Part shown: in pieces, positions 1 to 12,519 of the stretch
Position numbering within the stretch: the stretch's first letter is position 1
Layout of the letters: each line of letters starts with the position of its first letter
Notes under the pieces: generated by a model
What the model was told of the DNA's origin: nothing
Database searches by the model: none
Seen by the model: the letters and a program-made list of their open reading frames with translations, nothing else
Program-made: the position numbers and the translations under genes
Source of the DNA: Galeopsis tetrahit
Lineage: Eukaryota > Streptophyta > Magnoliopsida > Lamiales > Lamiaceae
Length of the DNA stretch: 64,000 bases
Reading direction: 5' to 3'
Assembly: GCA_963675135.1 (NCBI GenBank)
Contig: OY776122.1
Span: forward strand, 78,750,472 to 78,814,471

Positions 1-17
1 TATCGAACTAATTTTAT

Positions 18-308
18 ACTCCCTCCGTATCATACTTGGATGCACATTTTACCATTTTGGACGTCTCATACTTGAAGGCACATTACCTAAAATAGCAAAA
101 ATATTTTTAAACACTCCCCTTAAAACATCACAATATTACAACAAATGTCACTACTTTATTACACTAAAAAGTAATTTTATTACTATTTATAAAATTGAAA
201 AGTTTTTACTACCTCCATTTTATCTTACACAATATTAATAAACAATTTATTCATTAAAACTTGTGTCCAATTGATTTGAGCCTTCAAGTATATGGGACGG
301 GGGGAGTA
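18..308. mobile_element. Stowaway-like MITE
   Basis: The segment begins TACTCCCTCCGT and ends with the inverse GGGGGGAGTA. The inverted ends continue inward (tcatacttg near the left end, cttcaagtat near the right), and a TA lies at each boundary, as expected for Tc1/mariner-derived MITEs. The interior is AT-rich with no coding capacity. Class is from the termini alone. Confidence 0.75.
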
Positions 309-533
309 ATACAAGTGGCGTACACACTAGACAAGTAGCTCTTTGTAGTTTGTATAATTAACTCATACTATTATTACATAATAAAGTAATAATATGATAA
401 CAAAATAGAGCATTTGTTATTTGTATATTTGCATACGCAAACGTAAACCTCGTGTTTGGGCTTCATTTTTAGAAAATATTAAAAGTGGAAACAACACTAC
501 TTTTTTTCATTTTAATTAGTTATGCAAGTATTA

Positions 534-1379
534 TTTTATTTTTTTAAGGAGGTAGAATTACATATAGGAAATAAGTTACATTTCACGTGCCCTCACCTAT
601 CGAAACAGTAAATTCTATCAAAAGACCACAATTTCCAGACTCAATCGTGAGAGGGTAGAAGGATCATCGATCAACCAGCATACCTTGAAACTCCGCGATC
701 AAAGAAGATAGCAACGGCTCGTGCTACAAACCTCCCAAATCACATAAGAACGGACCCAAGGCTACCAGCTCCAACAGGCACAACAAGGTGCCACCATGGA
801 AAAACCCGAAAACGGGAAGAAAACCCATCATAACAGGGAAGAAACCAAACCAGCGGGGAAAGGGAAAATACCGAAAGCAGAAAATAACGGCATAGGAAAA
901 GAAATTAAAAAACGAACCTAAAAAACACCAGATCTAAACTAAGAAACAAACTAAAGTAACATGCAGAAAGGAGAAAAAACGAAAAATAAAATGGGATCAA
1001 ACGGATGACTCACCCGATCGGTCACCGTGGCTCCGACAGGGAGATTCACCCATTGATCCCAACTAAATCCCTGAAAAAGACCCCTTCCCCAATGGAAAAT
1101 CGGTGCGGCTGCGCTACAGGCGGCGCGACGGGCGGCGACTCAGCAGGCGTCGCGGCGGGCGGCGGCGCAACGACTTACTTCTATGCAGAAGGTGGGCGAC
1201 GGATTATTTAGGCAGAGATTTTGTGTGATTTTGTTGATTTTATTTGGGGGTTGAAGATGGAGAAGTTATACGCAGATTTTGGGGAGCAGATTTGGGGGAG
1301 AAATTTTAGAGAGAAGCGAGAGAGAAAATTTAGAGATTGAATTCTACTCCCCTATTGTGTTATGTAAAATACTAAAAAA
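534..1379 (-). mobile_element. Short LINE-like retroposon, copy 1
   Basis: It is flanked by a 19-bp target-site duplication (attagttatgcaagtatta at 515-533 and 1380-1398), the length range of LINE/SINE insertions. Its 3' end, read on the minus strand, is A-rich at 534-547. It matches 33692-34503 over most of its length, including a GC-rich part that encodes MGESP..RSHG followed by GTGAGTCATCC on the minus strand. No reverse transcriptase is present, so it is non-autonomous. The family is not one I can name. Confidence 0.7.
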
Positions 1380-1398
1380 ATTAGTTATGCAAGTATTA

Positions 1399-2247
1399 CA
1401 TGAGTTAGCAACTCCTTCTCGAGTATCAACACGGATGAGCCCTCGGACCTCTGTATGGAACTTGTGACTGCAGAGATCAACAACAATTTGAATTTGAAGG
1501 CTACTACCAACGACGGTCCTGTCCCTATTCGAGCGGCCTCGACTCGCTCAAAGGAGAAACGTAGTAGCCCTAGAATGTCTGGGGGAGCCTATCCCATCAT
1601 CAAATCCCCGACAGTGCTATCGATGAATTCGAGGCTAGAGCCTACACGAACTACACTATCAGCCCATCGACAGGGCTTGACAATGATTTCACTCATGTCT
1701 CCAAGTTCAAGGGCAGTTGGGCCATAGTCTTTCACCCGGTTTCAGATTCCTTGACTTGATCAGTTATTTTAGACTTTTTATTGCTTTTATTGGTAGGTCG
1801 TATATTTAGGAGTGTACCATTTTTCGATGACACTCTGACCTCTGATTAGGCTTGTGAACTTATAGCCTTTATCTTTTCATTTTCCTTTCAATCCCAAATC
1901 TTTTTATTTTCATATTTATATGGTTGAGTGCAATAACAATTAATCTCCATATTTTGAAATATTGCACAAAATTCTTTTCTACTTTTAAAATGCATCAATT
2001 GATTCAATTTTGGGGCCGGCTGCGTTTTAGAAAATCTTGCATAAATTTTCATTGTATCTTAGAAAATTGCATTAAGCCCTTTTATATTTTCAAAATCCAA
2101 TATCTACTTTGACGGGTCAATTAATTATACAATTGTTTTTATTCATCTTTATGAAATAATTCAATTGTGACTTTCTTTTTTGTGCAACCAAGGTTTGAAT
2201 TTTGTAAGACAATAAACTACAATAATAAAATTAAACGGGCCCTCAAA
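1399..2247. other. Intergenic; unidentified open stretch at 1455-1727
   Basis: The region is AT-rich apart from 1400-1740. There a 90-codon plus-strand frame (1455-1727) is open, and an overlapping frame is also open to about 1757. The base composition looks coding-like, but I recognise no domain. It could be a decayed exon or a transposon gag piece interrupted upstream by the retroposon. The remainder to the hAT element shows nothing identifiable. Confidence 0.3.
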
Positions 2248-2767
2248 TAGACATGGGCGGTTTTTAACCGCCGAACCGGCAAAACCGCCGGTTTGGCAAA
2301 CCGCCGGTTACGGTTCAAAAACCGAACCGTAACCGGAAAATGGCGGTTCGGTTTCGGTTGCTAGTTTTGGCAAACCGAAACCGCCGGTTTTGGCGGTTAA
2401 CCGCCGGTTTGCCGGTTTTCCGGTTTTTTTTTTTTTTTTTTTAATTTTTTTTTTAATACACAATTCTTCTATTTTTTATGTATAAATTTAAGTTATATAA
2501 TTTTTATTAAATTCTAGTAATGTAGTTTCTAAAAAACGAGTTGAAACGAACAAAAAACGAGCGAAAACGGAGTGAAAACGAGCAAAAAACGGAGAGAGAA
2601 AGAAAAAAAAAAAACCGTCTAACCGCCGGTTTTTAACCGAACCGGCGGTTAGAAAACCGTAACCGTAACCGGCGGTTTGCCGGTTCGGTTTCGGTTACGA
2701 ATTTTGCAAAACCGAAACCACCGGTTTTTAACCGTAACCGGCGGTTTCGGCCGGTTGGACATGTCTA
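2248..2767. mobile_element. Non-autonomous hAT element, 520 bp
   Basis: The element has ends TAGACATG...CATGTCTA and a perfect 8-bp target-site duplication CCCTCAAA at 2240-2247 and 2768-2775, the hAT hallmark. The subterminal 150 bp on each side are packed with AACCGCCGG and AACCGAACCG motifs in both orientations, which form long inverted repeats. The centre is AT-rich and there is no transposase. This composition is typical of small plant hATs. Confidence 0.9.
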
Positions 2768-2775
2768 CCCTCAAA

Positions 2776-3133
2776 CATAGTGTGTACAAGAAGAAAAAAA
2801 AAAGTATTCCTTGAAAAGAAGGGAATGTGAGGATTAAGAGCGGTTTGTGCAAAATTCAGAATGTAAAGGATTAAAGCGCATAATTTAAAAAATATAAAGA
2901 AGATTGATGCATTTTCAAATAAATAAGGAGATTTTGTGCAAGATATTTAAAAAACACAAGAAATTTTGTGCACGATAACGAGGTGTTTTATGTTTCAAGT
3001 TACCCCACTTAAATATGTAGTATAGTAATTTAATCCATTCAAGATCTTATTCACAGAATAGAAGACCAGGCCACATAACATATACAGTTTTTTGTGTAAT
3101 AGTACTTACATTCATTTTCATGTTTGAATTTGT
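2776..3133. other. 3' flank of FQR1-like gene
   Basis: AT-rich sequence between the hAT element and the FQR1-like stop codon. It should contain that gene's 3' UTR (minus strand). I see no other feature. Confidence 0.4.
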
Positions 3134-4860
3134 TCAAGTAGTCTTGAGCTTCTTTGTAATTTCAGCGACGTACTTACCCTGATGAAAGGCTTGTTCAAGT
3201 TCGAGGGTTGTGGGTAGGCGCGATCCATCTGCTGCATACGTCCCTGCACCGTATGCAGATCCACCCTTCACTTGTTCCATCTCGAACATTCCACTACCAA
3301 ATGTATACCCGAGAGGAACATATAACATGCCATGATGTGCTAACTGTGTTACTGCTGTCAATCTGCACTTGAAACAAATCACAATTAACTCTCAAAAATC
3401 AAAATGTTACTGCTTCAATCTGCTGTCAAAATGTTGATTTTGTGTAATATTATTTTCAAAATCACTAAACACTACAATGAGTTCACCATAAAACTCTCTT
3501 CGATTACGTTCAAAATTAATGTGTTGGCTCCCAATAGGAACATGTTTTCCTTTTGAGAGAAGAAAGAAAAGCTTTTGATTGTTCATGCTCATAGGACTTT
3601 CCAAAAACAAATTTGGAAACTTTACGATTTGTGGCAATAAAACCTCATGATGTTGAAAGAACTTTTCTTGCAGCCTGAAATCTCCTATTCCACGTATCAT
3701 TTCATCTTGTATTTTAAATGACATCACTAATTAACACGTCTCGTTTATCAGAGACGATGAACTACAAGATCAAACATCGATTGCTTATACCAATTACAGA
3801 CCCAATGCAATGCCCTTTCTATTCTCATTCATCTTCCAACTAATTTGTCATAAGATTCATCTTAATATGAATCAAGCACCACCTATGAAATTAGCATTAC
3901 AATCAAGATTGTTAAAATAAATCGAGAAGAAGCAATACTTACGCGGTGAGTTCCTGTCCACCCCCAGGGAAGCCTGTGCTCCAGAAAATACCAGCAGGCT
4001 TTCCAGCAAGGGCTTGTCTGCCCCATATCTCTGAAGTAGAATCGAAAAACGCCTTGCATTGTGCTGCCATTACTCCAAATCGAGAAGGAAAACCGAATAT
4101 AAACCCATCAGCTTCTTCCAGCTGTTCGGGCCTGATCTCAGGCACATCATCAGCTTTTCCAGGAGCCTTCATCTTCTCTAGAATTTTTTCGGGGAGAGTC
4201 TCGGGCACCTAAGCTAATTCGTAAGAAAGCTAGCACTCAACCACCAGTATAAGAAGATTAAGATAGTGTTTGCAAACATAACAAATTGCTTCTAGAATCA
4301 CTTGTTTTCAAAACTCTCTCTCACAACTTTTGAATAAAAAGTGATTCCAGAAGGCTGTTAGTTGTGTTTGCAAAAGTATGATCCCTAATCGATTACCTTT
4401 TTGTATTAAATATCACAGCAATTATTAAGAAAATTGAACAATCAACCAAATTGGGGCCAGATTGAAGGACCGAACAATCAACTACAATAAAAGTAAATTC
4501 CAACCCCCTAATCTGTAATTCTGGAATAGTTTTTGGAATCAAGAAAGCATACAGAATATTTCTAGAATTTCAATTCATAAGCCCAAATCCACAGCAAAGG
4601 ATCCATCATATAATCAAATTTGAGCTCCAATTAAAGATTTAAATAAAAAGAAATCAAGAAATAACCTGCCAAAGTGTAGCTTCAACATCAGGAACTGAAC
4701 TAGCACCCCTTTGTATTTCTCTTGCCATGGTCTCCACGTGTCCATACAGGGAGTAATACCTTAAACATAGAACACAAAATCAAAACAAAAATCTCAACAA
4801 AATCAAAACATAAACATTCTTTTGCCTCACTTACACTATATACACCTTGGTAATGGCCAT
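3134..4860 (-). CDS. FQR1: NAD(P)H dehydrogenase (quinone) FQR1-like, WrbA family flavodoxin-fold protein
   Basis: Four exons on the minus strand: 4835-4860, 4666-4759, 3943-4208 and 3134-3362, all with GT-AG junctions. They total 615 nt, 204 aa, which is the usual length for plant FQR1. The protein begins MAITKVYIVYYSLYGHVETM, whose SLYGH segment is the FMN phosphate-binding loop. Exon 3 carries EADGFIFGFPSRFG and GKPAGIFWSTGFPGGGQE, and exon 4 carries HHGMLYVPLGYTFG and ends ITKKLKTT. Family members are cytosolic FMN enzymes that reduce quinones by two electrons and protect against oxidative stress; in Arabidopsis FQR1 is auxin-inducible. The segment after AFFDSTSEIWGR differs from the usual GLW motif, so this is a somewhat divergent paralogue. 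The start is fixed by the conserved N-terminus. The 580-bp intron 3 holds no credible gene. Confidence 0.93.
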
Positions 4861-5947
4861 TCTCTCTCTCTCAAATTGAAAAAACTCAAAAACAGGAAAG
4901 CTAAAATTACTGCACAGGGCTAATGGGGCATCAATAATTCTGAGTTCAGAAGCAAGAAAACTAGATTAGATAGAACCTGAGAAATAGAAAACTGCAAATA
5001 TTATCATTCAAGAAATTGATGCAGATAATTTTGATGGGATGGTCTCTATTTTTTGTGATAACGAAAAGACGAGAGCAGGACAAAGTTGGAATTATCTGTT
5101 GAGGAAGACTAAGAACCCACAAGATCGATTAGTGAGTATTACGAGAAGGGTACATTGGACTATTTTCCAAGACAACTGTCGCAATTTGTCTAAAAAGGTT
5201 GGATTTTTCTTTATTTTATTTTTAAAGTGTCGTCATGTCATGTGTGTGTTATTGAGTAATTAATTAACTAAAACAATTATTTTATTGAGTAATATTTTCT
5301 ATGTTCAAACTTAATAAATTAAATTGTGTTTTTGTACTCAAACTTAATATGCACTTTTGTAAAAGTGTTTTGTTGTACAAAAAATATTAATCATTCCATA
5401 ATAACTTAATAAATGAAGTTTTCATTTTATTTTATTTTTTGTTGAAATTAAGGAGTATGTATTGACAGTTTATTCCTAATTTTAGTAGGAAGATTTACCA
5501 TGTGAATAGATTAATTAATAAAAGTAAGTTAGAAATTATAATTTTTTCTAAAATTAAAAGGAGTGTATAATTAAAAAAATTAAAACATCATTTAATTGTG
5601 TATAACAAAAAAAATTAAAACATCACTTATTCTATAACGGATAGAGTATAATTTAATACTGTTTCATGAAATACATTACATACAAAAAAGTAGACATTGT
5701 TTTTGTAATCACTTTATTAGCACCGTGGTGCCACAGCTTTCTTGTGGATAAAATATTTTACTAATTCGAGTGCACGTTTATTTAAATTATTGTCACAATC
5801 CACAGAACATCTGCTTATCATTCAACTACATGAACATACTCTTACACAGGTGAGAGAGAGATCTTGGAATCCAAGAATTCATCTTCTAGGCCAGCAAAAC
5901 TTCCCATGAGATCCACGGGGATAGCCGAGAAAAAAGTCGAAACGGTG
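4861..5947. other. Intergenic between FQR1-like promoter and anthranilate synthase 3' end
   Basis: The first few hundred bases are the FQR1-like 5' UTR and promoter (minus strand), with a CT-rich leader at 4862-4873. The rest is AT-rich. The 3' UTR of the anthranilate synthase gene should lie just below 5948. A 74-codon frame at 5039-5263 has no recognisable similarity. Confidence 0.5.
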
Positions 5948-8900
5948 TTACTTTCCGTGGAATGATGATTCAGCAAGATCAATGGCACGAGCAAGAGCAG
6001 CCACCTTGTTTTCACACTCTTTCTGCTCATCAGCGGGAACACTGTCTGCAACTATACCGGCCCCAGCCTGGAGATGGGCAACCCATTCTCGTTGTTTCTC
6101 AGTGCTTTTGCTATCACTGGTTGGGAATACGATGGTTCTCAAAGCTAAGGCGATATCCATATCTCCGTTGAAAGAAATGCCCCCAAATCCACCACTATAC
6201 GGCCCTCGTCTTGTCACTTCTAGTTCATCAATCAATTCCATCGCTTTCACCTGCAAACACATCATTATATCATTTATACACAATTTTTGCACATGAATAA
6301 AAAAACACGAGTTATGAGTACGAATGGTTTCTTTTTGACAAAGGTACATAAGCGCATATCCTAAGCACTAGTAACAACATATTAGCACATATAATGGAAA
6401 ACATAGTATAAACATAACAACATTGTTTTAATAATTCTTTTTTCTATATTCTTATTGTCCACGCTGCTAAGGTCTAGGAATTCTGAATTCTTATCTTCTA
6501 TTGTTACCTAATATTTTGTCAACATTCTTGGAGCCCATTTTAATGTGTTCTTGCCCTATTTTTTTGTTAATTAAGGATGGGATAGATGGACTTTACGAGA
6601 AAACCTAGAAAAAGAACCAGAATATGTAATGTAAAGCAATGACATAAAAGCAAGTGCCTCATGTGCTTTTTTGGTGCGCTTCATGCACTTTATTTGCACT
6701 TCATCACTGCGCCTTGATAGAAACAAAGCGCCAAGCCTTCCTGTCGCTGCACAGAAGCAAACACTTTTGACAACCACGGTGTGTGGATGGTAGTTATTAC
6801 ACAGAGTGTAGCACAATACTACACATCAGAGTACCCAAATTAAGTCAGACTGGAAAGAAACAAGCATACGAGGGGAAGCAGTATGGTTCGAATAAAATGA
6901 CATAATAAGTATCCTTCTATCTAATTAGTTGGATGATATTATCAATAAGAACTTCGGGGGAAATATCAAGATGTCAGGTTCTACTTTTGAAAGCTCAAAA
7001 TATAGCCTTTTCTAGCAGGGACTGGGGGGTGGGGGAGGATGCGAGAAGAAAGTTAGGACAACCTTTGGGGCTCCACTAACTGTTCCGACAGGCAATGCAG
7101 CACGTAGAGCATCCCAGCTGGTCAAATTAGGCAACAGCTCACCAGTAACCTTCAAAATCAATGTAAACCAAGACAAATAAATATTAAAGTTATTGACAGT
7201 GCTTTTTTTTTTTCCGAAAAACTAACTAGTATTCTGAAAACAGAAAATATGAAGTAATAATCAATTTTTGAAAGCTTTTGAACGACAAATGATGGTCTAT
7301 AGAAACGAATACATACAGTTGAACTGATGTGCATGACATGGGAATAGCGTTCAACATTCATGAGCTTATCAACCTTGACAGAACCAGGTTTTGAAACCTG
7401 CATTGGCAAAGTTAATCTTTGTAAGTTGAGACGAAGCGATGAGACAGAAACCAATTTTAGTATATGGAAATCCATGTATATTCCTTCCAGCATACAAGCA
7501 CATTCTAACGCAAACCTTTCTTTATATTCTATGATTCACCAAACGATCTGTTGGACCAAACCACTAAATAAATGTTAAAAAAATCCCACTTAGGAACAAA
7601 ATTCCTGAGCCATGCACCAAACAGCCCATAAACTCATTTTGAACAATATGATGTTTTGGCCCCAAACTTTTGTATACATCTCATACTATCTACTAGGGAA
7701 GGAATATGCAAATAAATCAAATTGTCACTCCTCAAAATTAGACTTTATGATTACCATCCTAGAATCCTTAAAAGACCAAAGATTTGAACTTATATAATAT
7801 AGTAAAAGAATGGGAAGACCACAAGATACAAGAAGCCATATAGATTGGTATGGGTTAACAATTCCAAATCACAAAGGTAGGCCAATATAGCGGGGAATGA
7901 GAATAGACCTACCAAACAGATAGACTCAATATAATCTTAAAATGCCAACAGCTGTTCTCAAGCTCAACAGTGCTCTACCAAAGATGAACAAAGTGAGCTT
8001 TTTGGAGAAGGGATAATACACGAAGAAAGTGTTCATAATGAATTATAAACATAAAGCATGCAAAGAAGCAGGGGAGGCCCCAAAATTTCTCTATGTTGAA
8101 GATATCTGGAGAGAAGTAATCCCTGGATTACAATAATGATTTTGCCATAGCAGATTTTATTTCTAAAGTGAACAGATAGAGCAAAGCATATTCCATTTAA
8201 GCTGAAATTTAAGTGTTTTTGTAAAGCACTGCAAGGGGCATACTTTCCAATTCCTTACACTGCACTTATGTAAAAAGTCAGAAATCAGATGAGACCAACC
8301 TTTCCAACATCATTTCTTCCCAAGTCAACAAGCATAATGTGTTCAGCACACTGTTTTTCATCATTTAAAAGCTGATTTTGAAGCATGTAATCTTCTTCGG
8401 TAGTCTTGCCTCTCCGAACAGTTCCAGCCAAAGGTCGATTAGTGACCGTACCCTGTCATTGAGACAGATAAACAGAAAAGGAAATGAATAATGTTGAAGC
8501 TAGTAAATTTAAAATAAAAGGGAAAGTTAAAAAGCGATAAAAGTATTATATAATGAAACCAAACTGAGACTTCTCCCAGCACCATGGGACTATAGCCACA
8601 CAATATAAAATTGTCTTAAAAATATTATTGCAGAAGCAGTAGAATGCTGCATACTCCTCCCATAAGCTTTTCTTCCTTTTGGTAATCTTGTGGTAAAGTT
8701 AAGTCATTTCGATTTAGACAGCATCAGTAGCTTATGCTTCAGAAAATATGTATTCCTTCCCCTGATTCTTCTATGGCATTACCATTTTTTAAAATTATGG
8801 TTAAATATGAGAAATATAAGCTTGTTCCTACTATTTAGTAATGCAAAGACATGATTGTTGGTCATGGAATGGTCAAATGAAGTGACTAAGAGAAGAAAAA

Positions 8901-11900
8901 TCATGTTGGGGCTCCCCTGATTGTTGGGGCTCCCGCTAGTGGGCGGTGGGATTGGTCCCCCGGATTAGTTGGTCCTTGGGCCGGATACCGAGATTTCAAA
9001 AAAAAATCAAGACAATTACTTATTAGTATTTGTCTCCAGAAAGAGGTAGACAACCTTCATCAAGCAGTTGGTAACATCTAAAAAATAAATAGATAAACAG
9101 AGAGATGGCAATGGTGTCTTCCAGAATGAAAGACTGAAGTTTTAACAATCGATTATACACTCTAACTACAATCCTTATAACATATATATAAGGACCTTCA
9201 TGTTATTTTCTGAGAGTATTAATCTCTAGTGAAATAACAGAAAAGAAGACAATATGCAGTCAAACTGGGAAGCATGAAACATAAATTATAGAAGGATAGA
9301 AGTAATCAGACCACAATTGCATTTAGACAGAAGGTAGGTACCTTTTTAACTCGAGTAAGGATTTCAGGGCTTGAAGCAACCAGGATACAGCCTCTTGCCT
9401 AATAACCAATGGTACATTCCAGATTGTAAGCAAAATATATAGACTCTTATGAACGAACAAATTTCAAGGAAGAGTAAACACACTTGTAAATATGCCATAT
9501 ACGGACTTGGATTAACAATTCTTAAAGCTCTGTACACTTCAAAAGGATCAGCGAAAGTTCGACGTTCAAAACGCTGACTGAGGACAATCTGAAAGATATC
9601 TCCAGCTAGGATATGCTCCTTAACTTGTATTACTGCCTTCTGGTATTCCTCACTTGTCATGGTGGACTTGTTCAAAGATGGTCCAAATTGGCTAGTTTGT
9701 ATATTTATTGAACCAGCAGAGAGTCTCGGACTGCAAGTAACAATCAAAATAAGAAAATTGAAAAGAATAAAAACAGGAATATAAATTTAGATCACAAAGC
9801 TGAAAACAAATCACTCACATCCGTATATCAAGAAATGATAACAATAAGAAATGGATACATAAACTTAGATATTCTAAACTGAAAATGATTCACTTACGTT
9901 CGTATATCATGGACTCTTGACACTAAAGCTTGTAATTTCTCCATTCCATCATCGTAGGCTTTTTGAATAGAACAAAGCGGATCCAACCTGACCCAGTGTA
10001 TCACATATGCTTTCTGTGAGAAAAGCACACAAGTACATAATCATCTTAATACTTAGTAAACAGGATACCGGAAGTAACAAGAACAAATGGCGTTAAAAAC
10101 AAGTTTCTCTAAATTGAATATTGTTTATTTAAAAAATAAAACAATATTATACATAACATTTAACAAAGTAAAAGTTATTGAGAAAGACTATAGGATATCC
10201 AAAATATATGTTTCTCTTTTTATTTGGTGTATTTTCCATTCAAGCAAGGCCACAAAGTTTAATGAAGAAAACACAGGCAGTATATTTGCAGACTATATAA
10301 TTATACAACTGAGTATTATATTATCTGAGAAAAAAGAACAAAAGTTCAGGATAATGAAAGAACCTTGTCCACATGATCAAACACAACTACGTCATCATAA
10401 AGGCCGAGATGAACATCCGGAAGGTTTCTGTCATCTGCAGGAGCTTTCGAGAAGGGAAGCTTTTTCTTTTCTACATAACGAACTGTATCATATGAAAAAT
10501 AACCAACCCAACCACCTGTATGGAAGAAATTTTATTGTTAATATACTCTCTTTGTTAAGAGAAATTCCAATATCTTTACTTGCAGTCAACAACCTAGAAC
10601 ACCATCATTTAACAAACACGTCATTCTAACACATAAGCTCTTCAGCATTTGCCAGACTTTTTTTCCTCTTTCTTTTTTGGGGGTGGGGTGGGGAGTGCAT
10701 CGATATAAAAAAATAAGGGCACCATTGCTAGTCAGCGTACTGCAAAGCCACCATTCACGATAGCAGAAATAAATAAAATAAAGCAATCGCTTGTAAAAGC
10801 TATGTGTTTTAATTCAAGGCAAAAATGAGACAGGTCAATAAGTTACAAAAATAGAAAAGCATGGTCCTAATATTAATCTGGTAATGGTGAAGAGTTTAAT
10901 GCAATCAAACATTAATTTAAATAGTTTAAATCTAGTCAGACTTCACAAAGTCCAGGCAAATAATGTATTTGGAAGTTTAGTAGTTATATGGTTCCTCCCC
11001 TGCTCCTGACGTCAGATTTTATCTCATATTTACATGACAGAAAATTTTGTAGTGCCAAATTTTCCACAAATTACCACAAAATACTTCAGGGAGCTCATCA
11101 ATTCGTTGGGGTGTCCACTTCTCCATGATCCTGCGAGGAATAACCATGGGATCATCGACAAACTCTTCCTTCTTCCATCCATTTAGGTGATCAATGGTGG
11201 TTACCATGTTCTCTTTAGCCACAATTTCCATTGTTGGTTGAGCTCCAATAACACTATATCGCCCCTAGAAAAATTGATTGTGAATTAGCTAAAGCAACAT
11301 AAAGGTAAAAGAGGAACACATTCAAATTAAAGGATTATTGCTTTCAGTTTCATTATGAATGATTACAGAAGCCATAACAATTTGATCAAGTACTAAATTA
11401 CAGGAGCAATTTCTTGTACTAGTTCGACCAAATATCTCACTCGTTATTCAAAGTATCAGATTACAACAGCCAAACTATGACTTGTCTACCAACCAAGATT
11501 GATGGCCCCAAGTAACTCAGAAACGTTTACTATCCACAACATATTCAGAACTTGTATTTCCTCATCATTGAAGTTAATTTATATTTATAAAAAACAAAAA
11601 CACCAAGAGTAACACTCTTGTACACCAATTGTGTGGTGCAAATATACACAACTAAATTTTTCAGTGAAAAAACTAGTACTAACAAACTAAAACTACCTTT
11701 TAGTAAAAACAATTAATAATTTAAAAATACACACTTGAGTTGCACGGTGCACGTTTTTGTCTAACTACAAATGGGACGAAAGGATTCTTACAACACTAGA
11801 AGCTTTCAAGCCGGGCTCAACTGACTCAAAGAGAAAACTGGGGGCTTCCCTCTCATCTTCCTTAACCAAGCATCGGTAAGCAAGCACCGGAGTTAAGTGA

Positions 11901-12349
11901 TCCGAAAATACAGAGGTGTAAAGAGGGATCAAATTCCCATCCTTAGCAGCATCCTTGAACTTGACATAGTGGTCCGCTGCATCAATTAAGATCATTATAA
12001 TTCGAACACATAATACAAAATAAAGTATCAGTCCATACTCCTTACCCTTTCCTCATCAATTTTCTTGAGATTAAGAGCAACATAAGTTGTTGCACAAACA
12101 TGAATGTTTGATTATCCGTAAACAGCATAACACTAAAGAAAACACCAATTTATGATTCTAGCTAGGGTGTAAAATGCGAAAACTGAGTCGATGAAGATAG
12201 TAATAGACTGACTGACCAAATGATGGGAGTGAAATGCTGCATTTAACAGTGCGAAGAGTCTTGAAGGTGGCTGTTAATGCCGTGGTGGTTGTGCAGCGGC
12301 GGCGATGAGCGAAACACGGATACTGATAAAAAGGAACTAGGGTTTCCAT
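5948..12349 (-). CDS. ASA1: Anthranilate synthase alpha subunit, plastidial
   Basis: Eleven exons on the minus strand: 12217-12349, 11792-11976, 11075-11264, 10364-10515, 9898-10013, 9484-9730, 9342-9398, 8300-8452, 7317-7397, 7063-7149 and 5948-6250. All have GT-AG junctions and stay in phase. They total 1704 nt, 567 aa. The enzyme converts chorismate plus glutamine-derived ammonia to anthranilate, the first step to tryptophan and indole compounds, in plastids. The first ~44 residues are a basic, Ser/Thr-rich transit-peptide-like leader. Next come the regulatory-region motif SFLFESVEPG and the chorismate-binding motifs GDIFQIVLSQRF, SPEILTRV, NRPLAGTVRRG, EHIMLVDLGRNDVG, SHVMHISSTVTGEL, LPVGTVSGAPK, RRGPYSGGFGG and LQAGAGIVADS. 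The loop between LRTIVFP and REWVAHLQAG is about seven residues shorter than in Arabidopsis ASA1. An in-frame ATG at 12451 would add 34 residues. The ATG at 12349 is preferred because the leader then has normal length. Confidence 0.95.
8890..9010. repeat. Retroposon tail fragment in an anthranilate synthase intron
   Basis: A GC-richer patch with two copies of GTTGGGGCTCCC, then GGCCGGATACCGAGATTTC followed by an A-run of nine. This resembles the 3' end and A-tail shared by many plant SINE/LINE copies. Similar tails occur near 28430-28495. It lies in the intron between exons 7 and 8. Class is uncertain. Confidence 0.4.
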
Positions 12350-12502
12350 TGGGGAGAAAATTGGGTATCCCTTTGAAGCTCCAAAACGATAGTCGTAGAC
12401 GACGGCTCCCTGCTTGGTCGTTTTATTTGAATTGAAATAAATCCGACACACAGTGTGCGTATTTTGTGTGAATGTGATAGCGACCTTTTCGGGCCGGGCC
12501 CT

Positions 12503-12510
12503 TATTTATA
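12503..12510 (-). promoter_or_regulatory. Putative TATA box of the anthranilate synthase gene
   Basis: TATAAATA on the minus strand, just upstream of a GGGCCCGGCCC patch. Transcription would start near 12475, giving a 5' leader of about 125 nt before the ATG at 12349. Under this reading the upstream in-frame ATG at 12451 lies only about 25 nt from the cap site. Confidence 0.5.
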
Positions 12511-12519
12511 TGATATCGA

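Noticed and set aside
3407..3727. 106-codon minus-strand open frame
   Set aside because: It lies wholly in intron 3 of the FQR1-like gene, has no recognisable domain and no similarity I can see to transposon proteins.
5039..5263. 74-codon plus-strand frame
   Set aside because: No domain; AT-rich intergenic sequence just upstream of the FQR1-like gene.
10087..10629. 180-codon plus-strand open frame
   Set aside because: It is antisense to exon 4 and neighbouring introns of anthranilate synthase; the real coding sequence is on the other strand.
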